Made by a program: the position numbers and the translations under genes. The notes below the pieces were generated by a model, which was given only the letters and a program-made list of their open reading frames with translations, ran no database searches and had not been told where the DNA came from. From Rhodococcus_G sp042879035 (GTDB lineage Bacteria; Actinomycetota; Actinomycetes; Mycobacteriales; Mycobacteriaceae), in contig NZ_JBIAOU010000025.1 of the NCBI RefSeq assembly GCF_042879035.1, positions 3,809 to 67,808 on the forward strand: a stretch of DNA of 64,000 nucleotides. The letters are read 5' to 3'. Shown piece after piece: positions 1 through 8,176 of this stretch. Position 1 is the first letter of the stretch; the number at the start of each line of letters is the position of its first letter.

Positions 1-1
1 G

Positions 2-679
2 CCGGACAGCGAGGCACTGGTGCGACTGCGCTCCGTCGAGGGCGACCCGGCCTACGAGGTGCTCACCCCGATGCGCCTGACGTCCGGGCCGGTGATCCTG
101 GTCAACCGCGGGTACGTGCGCCCGGTGCAGGGCACACTGCCGCCGCCCGTCGACCCGGCCCCGGCCGGGGAGGTGACGGTCACCGCCCGGGTCCGCGCCT
201 CGGAGGGCGTCGTCGCCGGCAAGGACCCGATCGTGGAGGACGGGCACACGCAGGTGTACTTCGTCGACGCCGGGCAGGTCGGCGCCGCGGTCGGTCTGCC
301 GCTGGTCGACGGGTGGTTCCAGCTGGCGCAGGACCAGCCGGGCGCGCTGACCCCGATCCCGCTCCCGCAGCTCGACGCGGGACCGTACCTGTCCTACGGG
401 CTGCAGTGGCTGGCGTTCGGGATCATGGCACCGCTCGGGCTGGCGTACTTCGTGCGCGCCGAGCTGCGCGAACGTCGACGCGAACGCGCGGCACTGCGGA
501 CCCCGGACGCACCCGCCGAGCCGACGCCTGCCCCGCCGGTCACCCCCGCCGAGGACGCGCCGGCGGACGACGACGTGGTGCTGCCGCGCCGCCGCTTCGG
601 ACGGTCAGCGACGACCGAGACCGCGACCCTGACGTCGACGGAGGCCAAGCTCGCCGACCGCTACGGCAAGCGCCGCTGA
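2..679 (+). CDS. SURF1 family cytochrome oxidase assembly protein (5' end missing)
   Basis: C-terminal part of a SURF1-family membrane protein, needed for haem-copper cytochrome c oxidase maturation. The reading frame is open from base 2, so the true start lies before the window. The core motif GPVILVNRGYV and the following periplasmic stretch are typical of SURF1, and the second transmembrane helix is visible at about 390-455 (LQWLAFGIMAPLGLAYF). A long Pro/Ala-rich cytoplasmic tail follows, as in actinobacterial members. The 3' end overlaps the convergent cobD gene by 75 bases. Family assignment is firm; the N-terminal helix cannot be seen. Confidence 0.88.
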   Translation, partial: PDSEALVRLRSVEGDPAYEVLTPMRLTSGPVILVNRGYVRPVQGTLPPPVDPAPAGEVTVTARVRASEGVVAGKDPIVEDGHTQVYFVDAGQVGAAVGLPLVDGWFQLAQDQPGALTPIPLPQLDAGPYLSYGLQWLAFGIMAPLGLAYFVRAELRERRRERAALRTPDAPAEPTPAPPVTPAEDAPADDDVVLPRRRFGRSATTETATLTSTEAKLADRYGKRR

Positions 680-1594
680 CACCAGCGCCGCACCGGTCTG
701 GACCGCGCCCGACAACCGGGCGACACGACCGATGTCGGCGATCCGCGGCGCCGGTCCGTCACCCAGTTCCGGCCGGTGTTCGACGCCGTGCGGGTACTCG
801 GTGCGGCCACCGAGCCGCACTCCCAACGCACCCGCCATCGAGGCCTCTGCGACCCCGGCGTTCGGGCTCGGGTGGGCCGCCGCGTCCCGGCGCCACGCGC
901 GGATCGCGTCCCGGGGGGCCCCGCCGACGACCGGGGCGGACACCACCGCGAGCACCCCGGTCAGGCGAGCGGGGACCAGGTTCACGACGTCGTCGAGGCG
1001 GGCGGCTGCCCACCCGAACCGCAGGTACTTCGGGGAGCGGTATCCGATCATCGCGTCGAGGGTGTTGACGGCGCGGTAGCCGAGGACGCCCGGCGCACCC
1101 GCGATCGCCGCCCACACCAGCGGCGCGACCGTCGCGTCGGAGGTGTTCTCGGCGACGGACTCGACGGTGGCCCGTGCGATCCCCGCCGGGTCGAGCGACT
1201 TCGGGTCGCGCCCGCACAGCGACGGGACCAGGTCCCGGGCCCCGGCCAGGTCGTCGGCTGCCAGCTCCTCCGCCATCCGCGCCCCGACCCGGGTCAGGGA
1301 CGTCCCGCCGAGCGCGGTCCACGTCGCCACGGCGACCAACGCCGTCTCCCCCACCCATCCGGCCCGGGAGGCGACGCGCGCCGCGACGGCCGAACCCCCG
1401 ACGACGGCGCCGACGAGCAGTCCGGTGTGCACCGCGCCCGCGGTCCGCCGGTCACGGTAGGTGGTTCTTTCGAGGGCCGCGGCGGCGCGGCCGAACCCGG
1501 CGACGGGATGCAGCCGGACCGGGTCGGCGAGCATGCGGTCGGCCGCGTATCCGAGGAGTAGTCCGGTCGCTCGTGCCGTGCCGCGTCGTCTCAC
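605..1594 (-). CDS. cobD: Adenosylcobinamide-phosphate synthase CobD/CbiB
   Basis: Integral membrane enzyme that attaches the aminopropanol arm to adenosylcobyric acid in cobalamin synthesis. The 329-residue protein has the family signatures VESVAENTSDATVAPL, NTLDAMIGYRSPKY, the ARLDDVVN...PARLTG stretch and HPSPNAG, plus several hydrophobic helices. GTG start at 1594; no strong Shine-Dalgarno is visible. The 3' end runs antisense into the SURF1 gene. No other cobalamin genes are in the window, as in mycobacteria where cobD is separate from the main cob cluster. No cobalamin riboswitch is evident upstream. Confidence 0.93.
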   Translation of the reverse strand: MRRRGTARATGLLLGYAADRMLADPVRLHPVAGFGRAAAALERTTYRDRRTAGAVHTGLLVGAVVGGSAVAARVASRAGWVGETALVAVATWTALGGTSLTRVGARMAEELAADDLAGARDLVPSLCGRDPKSLDPAGIARATVESVAENTSDATVAPLVWAAIAGAPGVLGYRAVNTLDAMIGYRSPKYLRFGWAAARLDDVVNLVPARLTGVLAVVSAPVVGGAPRDAIRAWRRDAAAHPSPNAGVAEASMAGALGVRLGGRTEYPHGVEHRPELGDGPAPRIADIGRVARLSGAVQTGAALVSAALAVAVGELGLRRRQGRGLGRR

Positions 1595-1713
1595 CCGGTA
1601 GTTCTACCAATCGGACGACGCGTGACCCGGGGCGGCCGTGTCCCGCCCCGATTACGCCCCGCCGGGTGCGAGGATGCGCGGGAGACAACCCACAGCGAAC
1701 GGAGTCGACGTCG

Positions 1714-2052
1714 GTGCCAGCGACCACGGTGAAGGCGGCCCGGAAACGCCTGGCCGATCTCGTCCGCGAGGTCAACGACGACACCGTGGCCGTCGAGATC
1801 GTCGGCAAACGCGACAACGCCGTCCTGATCTCGGCCGCGCGCTACACCGCGTTGCAGGAGGCGACGTTCCTGCTCCGGTCGCCCGAGCTGATGGAGAGCC
1901 TGCGGCGCGAGGCGGCCCGCGCGTTCCAGGCGGCCACGGCGGAACGCACGTGCCCGGCGTCGAACACGGCAGCGCCGAACAGGGCGGCGTCGACGAAGGC
2001 GGCCTCGACGAAGGCGCGCAAGTCGACGCGGAAACGGAAGAAGCGCAAGTAG
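1714..2052 (+). CDS. Phd/YefM-type antitoxin-like protein with Lys-rich tail
   Basis: 112-residue protein whose first 70 residues match the Phd/YefM antitoxin fold (start PATTVKAARKRLADLVREVN, then a VEIVGKRDNAVLIS strand and an ALQEATFLLRSPE helix). In this family the N-terminus binds DNA and the C-terminus neutralises a toxin. Here the C-terminus is instead a repetitive Ala/Ser/Lys tail ending KSTRKRKKRK. The start chosen is GTG at 1714, with GGAG nine bases upstream. No RelE/YoeB/Doc toxin gene lies beside it; both neighbours are antisense and unrelated. It may be an orphan antitoxin or a repurposed DNA-binding protein. Confidence 0.75.
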   Translation: MPATTVKAARKRLADLVREVNDDTVAVEIVGKRDNAVLISAARYTALQEATFLLRSPELMESLRREAARAFQAATAERTCPASNTAAPNRAASTKAASTKARKSTRKRKKRK

Positions 2053-2064
2053 GCCCCGGCGCGG

Positions 2065-2562
2065 TCAGTCCTGCGTGGCGGGCCGCGGCGCATCGACCGG
2101 GAGGTCGCGGACCCGGCGTGCCGGGTTGCCGGCGTAGAGCCCGTCGGGTTCGCAGTCGCGGGTGACCACCGCGCCGGCGCCGATGATGCAACCCGCCCCG
2201 ATCGTCACGCCGGGCAGCACGATCGCGCCCGCACCGATCCAGGTGCCGTCCCCGACCGTGATCGGCCGGTGGTACACCCGCCCACCGCGACCGTCGGACG
2301 GTCCGATCTCGTGGGTGCTGGTGACGAACTTCGCGCCGTGACCGACGGCGACCTGCCTGCCGAGGGTGATCGGTGCGGTCCCGTCGAACAGCACCCCGCG
2401 GTTGACGAAGGTTCCGACGCCCATCCGGATGTCCTTGCCGCCGAAGTGACATCCCGCGTAGATCCCGGCCCCCCACACCTTCGCGCCGCCCGCGAGCAGC
2501 AGCAGGATCCGCAGCCACACCGGGACGAAGACCGAGGACTGGATGATCGTGATCAGGCGCAC
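2065..2562 (-). CDS. Hexapeptide-repeat acyltransferase (maltose/galactoside O-acetyltransferase type)
   Basis: 165-residue left-handed beta-helix acyltransferase. After an N-terminal hydrophobic helix (residues about 5-25) come hexapeptide repeats: IYAGCHFGGKDIRMGVGTFV, ITLGRQVAVGHGAKF, ITVGDGTWIGAGAIVLPGVT and IGAGCIIGAGAVVTR, then the AGNPARRVR ending typical of LbH-MAT enzymes. The His in FVTSTHEIG is the likely catalytic base. Acceptor substrate unknown (a sugar or cell-envelope glycan is usual). GTG start at 2562 lies six bases after TATCGT on the minus strand, suggesting a leaderless mRNA. Confidence 0.85.
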   Translation of the reverse strand: MRLITIIQSSVFVPVWLRILLLLAGGAKVWGAGIYAGCHFGGKDIRMGVGTFVNRGVLFDGTAPITLGRQVAVGHGAKFVTSTHEIGPSDGRGGRVYHRPITVGDGTWIGAGAIVLPGVTIGAGCIIGAGAVVTRDCEPDGLYAGNPARRVRDLPVDAPRPATQD

Positions 2563-2639
2563 CGCGTCACGATAACCGGGGCAGCTCTACGCTCGATGTC
2601 ACCGACACCGCAGCATCGCGCCGACCCGATGGAGACCAC

Positions 2640-3455
2640 ATGCCGTCCGACCCGATTCCCGTGATGTTCGTCCACGGACTGTGGATGCATGCGAGCGGTT
2701 GGCGACCGTGGACGGAGCTCTTCGCGTCCCGCGGCTACATCCCGGTCACACCCGGCTGGCCCGGGGACGGCGAGACGGCGGAGTCGACCCGCGAGAACCC
2801 CGACAGGTTGAACGGGGTCGGTATCGGCGACCTCGTGCGGCACCACCGGACCGTCGCGGAGGCGCTGCCGAGCCCGCCGATCGTGGTCGGGCACTCGTTC
2901 GGCGGACTGATCGCGCAGCGCCTGCTCGGCGACGGGCTGGTTCGGGGCGCCGTCGCTCTCGCCCCCGCTCAGTTCAAGGGAGTGCTGCGGCTGCCGCTGA
3001 CGCAGGTGAGGACGGTGCTGCCGATCCTGAGCCGTCCGGGCCTGAGGAAGAGGACGTGGTCCCACACCGCGGACAGCTACCACGACACCTTCGCGAACGC
3101 GGTGACGCGGGAGGAGTCGGACCGGATCTTCGAGACGCACACGATTCCCGGTCCGGCGCGGCCGCTGTTCGAGGCGGCCCTGGCGAACATCGCGGTCGGC
3201 TCGCCCGCGAAGATCGACACCCGCACCGCGCGCGGCCCGCTGCTGTTGGTGGCGGCGGGCCGCGACCGCACCGTCCCCGAGGCGACGGTGCACTCGCAGT
3301 ACAACATTCAGCGGCGCAACACCGGGGTCACCGAGTACGCGGTCCTGCCCGACCGCGGACACTCCCTCGCGGCGGACGACGGGTGGCGGGAGGTCGCGGA
3401 GCTGGCGCTGGACTTTCTCGACCGGCACGGACTCGCCGCCACCCCGAACGGCTGA
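2640..3455 (+). CDS. Alpha/beta hydrolase
   Basis: 271-residue alpha/beta hydrolase fold protein. The HG oxyanion motif is in VMFVHGLWMH, the nucleophile elbow is GHSFGG, the acid is likely in AAGRDRTVPE and the catalytic His in LPDRGHSLAAD. It lacks a signal peptide and is probably cytosolic. ATG start at 2640 is preceded by GGAGA. Substrate cannot be assigned; members are annotated as lipases, esterases or haloperoxidase-like enzymes. The 3' end overlaps the antisense small membrane gene. Confidence 0.87.
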   Translation: MPSDPIPVMFVHGLWMHASGWRPWTELFASRGYIPVTPGWPGDGETAESTRENPDRLNGVGIGDLVRHHRTVAEALPSPPIVVGHSFGGLIAQRLLGDGLVRGAVALAPAQFKGVLRLPLTQVRTVLPILSRPGLRKRTWSHTADSYHDTFANAVTREESDRIFETHTIPGPARPLFEAALANIAVGSPAKIDTRTARGPLLLVAAGRDRTVPEATVHSQYNIQRRNTGVTEYAVLPDRGHSLAADDGWREVAELALDFLDRHGLAATPNG

Positions 3456-3619
3456 CGGCGCCGGGCCCGCGCCGAGCGAGGCACAGTCGGGTTCGGCTCG
3501 GGACGCTCACGCGGCTGCGCCTTGCGCAGCTCGATCAGGAACACGACGGAGACGGTCAGGTAGACGGCGAGAACGGCGATCGGGGCGAGGACGAGGGTCA
3601 GGGCTGCGAGGAGTTTCAC
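3308..3619 (-). CDS. Small membrane protein, antisense overlap with the hydrolase
   Basis: GTG start at 3619 has a strong GGAGG five bases upstream, and residues 2-32 form a clear hydrophobic helix (MKLLAALTLVLAPIAVLAVY and on) followed by a charged stretch. The first in-frame stop is at 3308, 148 bases inside the convergent hydrolase gene, so the last half of the 103 residues is low-complexity sequence read antisense to that gene. A shorter native form truncated by sequence change is possible. No family recognised; likely a single-pass inner-membrane protein. Confidence 0.5.
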   Translation of the reverse strand: MKLLAALTLVLAPIAVLAVYLTVSVVFLIELRKAQPRERPEPNPTVPRSARARRRQPFGVAASPCRSRKSSASSATSRHPSSAARECPRSGRTAYSVTPVLRR

Positions 3620-3798
3620 AGGTACCTCCGTGAGCAGACGGACGTGTCGTTCGCCGGCAGTTCGCTGCCGGTCGGCATGGACCGAGATCCGCGGGCACCG
3701 GCTTCACGGCGCTTACTTCACGGTAGCGACGGACGCGGCGGAACCGGTGAACTGCACATGAACACCACCTGTGACATGCGGCACTTCGACCACGCCGG

Positions 3799-5106
3799 TC
3801 ACACCGCCGCGGGTTCCGCGGTGCGGCCGCGGATGGCGAGCGACATCGCGGCCGCGATCGCGCAGAGCCCGCCCGCGACGTAGAACGCTGCGTCGTAACC
3901 GCCGACGTGGTCGCGGACCAGTCCGGCGAGGAAGGCCACCAGCCCGGCCCCGATCTGGTGCGAGGCCAGCACCCAGCCGAACACGATCGGAGCGTCGGCA
4001 CCGAAGTGCTTGCGACACAGCGCGACCGTGGGTGGCACCGTCGCGACCCAGTCGAGGCCGTAGAAGATCACGAACGCGATCATCGGCGGGTGCACCGTCG
4101 CCGCGAACAGGATCGGCAGGAACACCAACGAGATGCCGCGCAGCAGGTAGTAGGTGCCGAGCAGCTTGCGGGCGTCGAAGCGGTCGGTGAACCAACCCGA
4201 CGCCACGGTGCCGACCACGTCGAAGATCCCGATCACCGCGAGCAGGCTCGCCGCCGCGGTCGTGGGCATGCCGTGGTCGTGGGCGGCGGGCACGAAATGG
4301 GTCCCGACCAGGCCGTTGGTGCTCGCACCGCAGATCGCGAAGGTGCCGGCGAGCAGCCAGAACACCCGGGTCCGGGCCGCGCCGACCAGCACGGACAGTG
4401 CCCGCGTGGCGGCCCCGCCCCGACCGGACGGGGGTGGCGGCGCGGGTTCGGCGTGGTCGGGTGCGGCACCGTACGGCACCGTCCCGACGTCGGACGGCTT
4501 GTTGCGCAGGAACAGCAACACCAGCGGCACGACGGCCAGCGCGGAGACCGCCACCGTCAGTGCGACGACCTGCCAGCTGTAGTGCTCGGAGATCATCGCC
4601 AGGATCGGCAGGAACACCAACTGCCCGGCGGCGCTGCCCGCCGTCAGGATGCCGGTGACCAGACCGCGGCGGGCGACGAACCAGCGGTCGACGACGGTCG
4701 CGACGAATGCGAGGGCCATCGAGCCGGTGCCCAGGCCGACGAGGACACCCCACAGCAGCACCAGCTGCCACTGGGCCGTCATGAACACCGTGAGCCCGCT
4801 GCCGGCCGCGACCAGCAGCAGCGCCGCCGTCACGACCTTGCGCATGCCGAACTTCTCCATCAGCGCGGCAGCGAACGGTGAGGTGAGCCCGTAGAGCACC
4901 AGGTTGATCGACACGGCGGACGAGATCGCGGCGCGGGACCACCCGAAGTCCTCGTGCAGGGGGTCGATGAGGATCGACGGCGCGGCCCGGAAGCTCGCCG
5001 CCCCGACGAGTGCGAGGAACGCGATGGCCGCGACCAGCCAGGCGTAGTGGAGGCGCGGTGGGGTCGACGTTTCGGCGGGGTGCGGCGGCACGAGCTCGGA
5101 AGTCAC
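3799..5106 (-). CDS. Major facilitator superfamily transporter
   Basis: 435-residue MFS permease with about twelve hydrophobic helices and a central Pro-rich cytoplasmic loop (residues about 215-235) separating the two six-helix halves. The motif-A-like loop GMRKVV follows helix 2, and FTDRFDARK the equivalent helix of the second half. It resembles the oxalate/formate and monocarboxylate group. GTG at 5106 was chosen because the hydrophobic region follows 20 residues later; longer in-frame extensions run antisense through the divergent regulator. The divergent GlxA-type regulator, 72 bases away, is the likely controller. Substrate unknown. Confidence 0.88.
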   Translation of the reverse strand: MTSELVPPHPAETSTPPRLHYAWLVAAIAFLALVGAASFRAAPSILIDPLHEDFGWSRAAISSAVSINLVLYGLTSPFAAALMEKFGMRKVVTAALLLVAAGSGLTVFMTAQWQLVLLWGVLVGLGTGSMALAFVATVVDRWFVARRGLVTGILTAGSAAGQLVFLPILAMISEHYSWQVVALTVAVSALAVVPLVLLFLRNKPSDVGTVPYGAAPDHAEPAPPPPSGRGGAATRALSVLVGAARTRVFWLLAGTFAICGASTNGLVGTHFVPAAHDHGMPTTAAASLLAVIGIFDVVGTVASGWFTDRFDARKLLGTYYLLRGISLVFLPILFAATVHPPMIAFVIFYGLDWVATVPPTVALCRKHFGADAPIVFGWVLASHQIGAGLVAFLAGLVRDHVGGYDAAFYVAGGLCAIAAAMSLAIRGRTAEPAAV

Positions 5107-5178
5107 GGGGGCAAGTCTGCGGGATGACGACCCTCCCGAACCAATGGCCAGAAGGACAACATGTGAAAGAATCCGGCC

Positions 5179-6162
5179 ATGCATCGTGTGGTGGTCCTGG
5201 CACTGGACGGAGTGGTGCCCTTCGAGCTCGGCATTCCGTCGCGCATCTTCGGGATGGCCGAGAACGCGGCGGGCGAGCGGCTGTACGAGGTGATGACGTG
5301 CACCCCGGACGGCGGTCCGGTGCGCACGGAGGCCGACTTCTCGGTGTCGGTCGACCACGGACCGGAACTGTTGGCCAGTGCCGACACGGTGGTGATCCCG
5401 GCGACGTACGACCTCGGCTCGACGTACAACGGACACCTCCCCGACCATCTCGGGGAGGTGCTCGCGTTCGTGCGCCCCGACGCCCGCTACGTCGCGATCT
5501 GCATCGGGGGCTACGTCCTGGCCGCCGCCGGCCTCCTCGACGGGCTGCGCGCGACCACGCACTGGCGGCACGCCGAGCACTTCCAGCGCACGTATCCACG
5601 GGTGCGGGTCGACCCCGACGTGCTGTTCGTCGACGAGGGACAGGTCCTCACCTCCGCCGGGGTCGCCGCGGGCCTCGATCTGTGCCTGCACGTCGTCCGC
5701 CGCGATCACGGCGCCGACGTCGCCACCCGCGTCGCGAAACGCTCGGTCGTACCGGCGTGGCGGGACGGCGGTCAGGCGCAGTTCATCGAACGCCCGGTTC
5801 CGGCCCATGCCGCGGATTCGACTGCGGCGACCCGCGACTGGGCGCTGCAACGGCTGGACGAACCGTTGCAGCTGTCCCGCCTCGCCCGGCACGCCAACAT
5901 GAGCGTGCGCACGTTCACCCGCAGGTTCGCCGACGAGGTGGGTACGACACCGGCGAAGTGGCTGATCACGCATCGCGTGGACCGGGCCCGGCAGCTCCTC
6001 GAGACCACCGACCTGTCGGTCGACGTCATCGCCGCCGACGTCGGTTTCGGGACCGCCACGTCGCTGCGCCAGCACATGGCCGCGCAGCTCGGCGTGCCGC
6101 CGTCCGCGTACCGCAAGACGTTTCGCGGACAACCGGCCGCGGAGGCGACGATCACACCGTGA
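5179..6162 (+). CDS. GlxA-family AraC-type transcriptional regulator
   Basis: 327-residue regulator made of an N-terminal DJ-1/PfpI-like domain (residues 1-185, with Cys108 in VAICIGGYVLA at the nucleophile-elbow position) and a C-terminal AraC double helix-turn-helix (about 220-315). Helix motifs: LSRLARHANMSVRTFTRRF and VDVIAADVGFGTATSLRQHM. Members sense small metabolites, but no ligand can be inferred. Divergent from the MFS gene, so it probably controls that transporter. Its last 11 bases overlap the convergent phosphatase gene. Confidence 0.92.
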   Translation: MHRVVVLALDGVVPFELGIPSRIFGMAENAAGERLYEVMTCTPDGGPVRTEADFSVSVDHGPELLASADTVVIPATYDLGSTYNGHLPDHLGEVLAFVRPDARYVAICIGGYVLAAAGLLDGLRATTHWRHAEHFQRTYPRVRVDPDVLFVDEGQVLTSAGVAAGLDLCLHVVRRDHGADVATRVAKRSVVPAWRDGGQAQFIERPVPAHAADSTAATRDWALQRLDEPLQLSRLARHANMSVRTFTRRFADEVGTTPAKWLITHRVDRARQLLETTDLSVDVIAADVGFGTATSLRQHMAAQLGVPPSAYRKTFRGQPAAEATITP

Positions 6163-7051
6163 GCTTGGCCTTGAGCGTCGCGATGGTCTCGGCCGAGAGC
6201 CCGAGTCCGTTGGTGAGGTAGTTGTCGAACGTGCCGAAGCTGGTGGTGACCTCGTCGAGTCCGGCCTGGAGGAACTCGGGCGAGACCCCCATCAGCACCC
6301 GCATCGCTTCGCCGGCCTGCTCCCCCTGCGCGGCCGCGGTCTTCGTGGCGGTCGCCTCGATCGACTCCTTCGAGTACTCGTTGGTGAGCAGGTAGTTGCT
6401 CATCACCGTCGCGTCGTCGACCCCGGCGATCTTCAGCAGCACCGCGCTCGCCCACCCCGTGCGGTCCTTGCCCGCGGTGCAGTGGATGATCTGAGGTCCG
6501 TCGGTGGAGGCGATGTCGCCGAGCAGGGTCGCGAACTCGGCGCGCATCGCCGGGTTGCTCACGAACTGCCGATTGGCACCGACGAGGACGGCTGCCGCGC
6601 TCTGCGGGGTCGAGAGGTCGACCGTCGACGCGACCGCGCCGTTCGAGGCCGCGCCGGTGATGTCGACGTTCGTGTAGCGCGCGCCGGCCGGAACCCGGTC
6701 GGGCGCCTTGCCGATCTCCGCCGCGGTCCGCAGGTCGTAGACCGCCGCGATGTCGAGGGAATCCAGCGTCGTGGCATCGGCATCGCTCGGCGTCAGCGCA
6801 TTGGCCCGATAGACGACACCCGCCCGGACCCGGTGCCCGTCGGACGTGACGTATCCGCCGTCCGGACCGGCGAGGTCACGAAAGTTGTTGACGGACGAGA
6901 GCCTCGGCGTCGGCGCAGCGACCGACGCCACCGCCTGCGTCGCCGCGACCGACGAGGTCGCTACGGTGTCGTCGGTCGTCGACTGACCGCATCCGGCGAG
7001 GGCGAGCGCCATCGCCGCGACGACACCGACAGTTGCGAAACTGGACTTCAA
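6152..7051 (-). CDS. Lipoprotein tyrosine/serine phosphatase
   Basis: 299-residue secreted lipoprotein phosphatase. The signal peptide ends in the lipobox LALAGC with Cys21 as the acylation site. The catalytic P-loop is HCTAGKDRTG, with Cys191 as nucleophile and Arg197 (C-X5-R), and the upstream NNFRDLAG stretch is typical of the Y_phosphatase3 group related to M. tuberculosis PtpB. Such enzymes act on phosphotyrosine, phosphoserine or phosphoinositides; the substrate here is unknown. Lipid anchoring outside the membrane distinguishes it from cytosolic or fully secreted relatives. Confidence 0.9.
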   Translation of the reverse strand: MKSSFATVGVVAAMALALAGCGQSTTDDTVATSSVAATQAVASVAAPTPRLSSVNNFRDLAGPDGGYVTSDGHRVRAGVVYRANALTPSDADATTLDSLDIAAVYDLRTAAEIGKAPDRVPAGARYTNVDITGAASNGAVASTVDLSTPQSAAAVLVGANRQFVSNPAMRAEFATLLGDIASTDGPQIIHCTAGKDRTGWASAVLLKIAGVDDATVMSNYLLTNEYSKESIEATATKTAAAQGEQAGEAMRVLMGVSPEFLQAGLDEVTTSFGTFDNYLTNGLGLSAETIATLKAKLTV

Positions 7052-7181
7052 CGGTTCTCCTTCATGATTCTTAGTTGGGCTATGAATGCTGTGCCTCGAA
7101 AGTGGCCCAACTGCAAAGCACCGGAGAACGGCCGATGGCCGATTCGCTTACGACGGTGAACATTTCCCTACATCCGCCGCA

Positions 7182-7520
7182 TCACCCCGGGTCCGGATCC
7201 TGCCCGAGGCGGTCCAACAGGTCGACGGCCGCGCGGGCGTAGTCCCCGATCCACCGGTCGTGGATGCGTTTGATCGGCAGGGGCGCCAGCGCGAGGCGCC
7301 GCTCCCGTCCGACCTTGCGCCCGGTCACCAACTCGGCCCGTTCGAGGACCTTGAGGTGCTGGAGGACGGTGGTGCGATCGAGGTCGGGAAACCGGGCGCA
7401 CAGCTCGCCGGTGTTGCACGGCGCCTCCTTGAGTACGTCGAGCATGCGCCGACGTGTCGCCGACGCGAGCGCTTTGAACACCCGGTCGTCGTTCGCGTCC
7501 TCGCCACCGTCCACCGACAT
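7182..7520 (-). CDS. ArsR-family transcriptional regulator
   Basis: 112-residue winged-helix repressor: FKALASATRRRMLDVL opening helix, recognition helix region TGELCARFPDLDRTTVLQHLK and the wing AELVTGRKVGRERR. No metal-binding Cys/His cluster is evident, so it belongs to the non-metal ArsR branch that is commonly paired with SRPBCC genes. The divergent SRPBCC gene starts 16 bases away, and the start codons of both lie inside one perfect palindrome. It most likely represses both itself and the SRPBCC gene. Confidence 0.9.
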   Translation of the reverse strand: MSVDGGEDANDDRVFKALASATRRRMLDVLKEAPCNTGELCARFPDLDRTTVLQHLKVLERAELVTGRKVGRERRLALAPLPIKRIHDRWIGDYARAAVDLLDRLGQDPDPG

Positions 7521-7540
7521 GTTGTAAAATTACAACATGT
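7517..7540. promoter_or_regulatory. Palindromic operator with bidirectional leaderless promoter
   Basis: Perfect inverted repeat: ACATGTTGTA, spacer AAAT, then TACAACATGT. It contains the ATG of the SRPBCC gene (7537) on one strand and the ATG of the arsR gene (7520) on the other. On each strand a TANNNT hexamer (TAAAAT forward, TAATTT reverse) sits six bases before the ATG, the placement expected for a -10 box of a leaderless transcript. A bound ArsR dimer would block both promoters at once. Confidence 0.75.
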
Positions 7541-8013
7541 CTGATTCGAGCGCACTCACCACACTGAGCTTCACCGTGTCCGGTCACGTGTCCCGGCCCT
7601 GCGCCGAGGTGTACGAGGCGGTCGCCGACCCCGAGCAGTTGTCGAAGTACTTCACCACCGGCGGCGCCCGTGGACGTCTCGAGGCGGACACCGAGGTCAC
7701 CTGGGACTTCGCCGACTTCCCCGGCGCCTTCCCCGTCGCCGTCGTCGCGGCCGAACCGCCCCGCCGCATCGTCATCGAGTGGGACGGGACCGCCACCACC
7801 TCCGAGTCCGGGAAGACGACCACGACGTTCGAGTTCGAACCCGTCGACGACGACACCCGCACCCTGGTGACGATCACCGAATCGTCCTGGCAACCAACGG
7901 AAGAGGGCGCGAAGAACGCATTCGGCAACTGCATGGGCTGGACCGGAATGCTCGCCGCGCTCAAGGTGTGGGTCGAGCACGGCATCAACCTGCGCGACGG
8001 CTTCTACAAGTGA
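7537..8013 (+). CDS. SRPBCC (AHSA1-like) domain protein
   Basis: 158-residue START/Bet-v-1-like protein. Visible marks are FTVSGHVSRPCAEVYEAVAD at the N-terminus, the EQLSKYFTTGGARG turn, strands ending RIVIEWDG, and the C-terminal helix NAFGNCMGWTGMLAALKVWVEHG. The fold forms a hydrophobic ligand pocket or acts as an Hsp90 activator-like module; no ligand can be named. Expressed divergently from its ArsR regulator with no room for a leader. A strong terminator follows at 8030. Confidence 0.88.
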   Translation: MSDSSALTTLSFTVSGHVSRPCAEVYEAVADPEQLSKYFTTGGARGRLEADTEVTWDFADFPGAFPVAVVAAEPPRRIVIEWDGTATTSESGKTTTTFEFEPVDDDTRTLVTITESSWQPTEEGAKNAFGNCMGWTGMLAALKVWVEHGINLRDGFYK

Positions 8014-8029
8014 GCCGCACACGAGCAAA

Positions 8030-8057
8030 GCCGCGTCACCGATATCGGTGACGCGGC
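8030..8057. terminator. Perfect hairpin, bidirectional terminator
   Basis: A 28-base perfect palindrome (arm GCCGCGTCACCGAT) lies between the end of the SRPBCC gene and the 3' end of the convergent tRNA-Val. No long U-tract follows, as is usual in high-GC actinobacteria. Confidence 0.75.
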
Positions 8058-8064
8058 ATGGCGG

Positions 8065-8136
8065 TGGGCGCGGAGGGTTTCGAACCCCCGACCGCTGGTG
8101 TGTAAAACCAGAGCTCTACCACTGAGCTACACGCCC
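8065..8136 (-). tRNA. tRNA-Val (anticodon TAC)
   Basis: 72-base cloverleaf on the minus strand. Acceptor arm GGGCGTG pairs with CGCGCCC, with discriminator A. The D-arm reads GCTCAGTGGTAGAGC, the anticodon loop is TTTACAC inside a CTGGT/ACCAG stem, and the T-arm is GGGGGTTCGAAACCCTC. Anticodon TAC reads GTA/GTG valine codons. The 3' CCA is not encoded. Confidence 0.95.
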
Positions 8137-8176
8137 GGAACCGGCGAACGCAGTCGTGCCGTTCGCCGGATCGCAC

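Noticed and set aside
605..1713. Search for a cobalamin riboswitch near cobD
   Set aside because: No B12-box-like sequence or suitable leader is visible; cobD has a short upstream gap.
3654..3671. CCGGCAG-TTCG-CTGCCGG hairpin
   Set aside because: A very stable UUCG tetraloop, but only seven pairs and not at a clear gene end; left out as a terminator.
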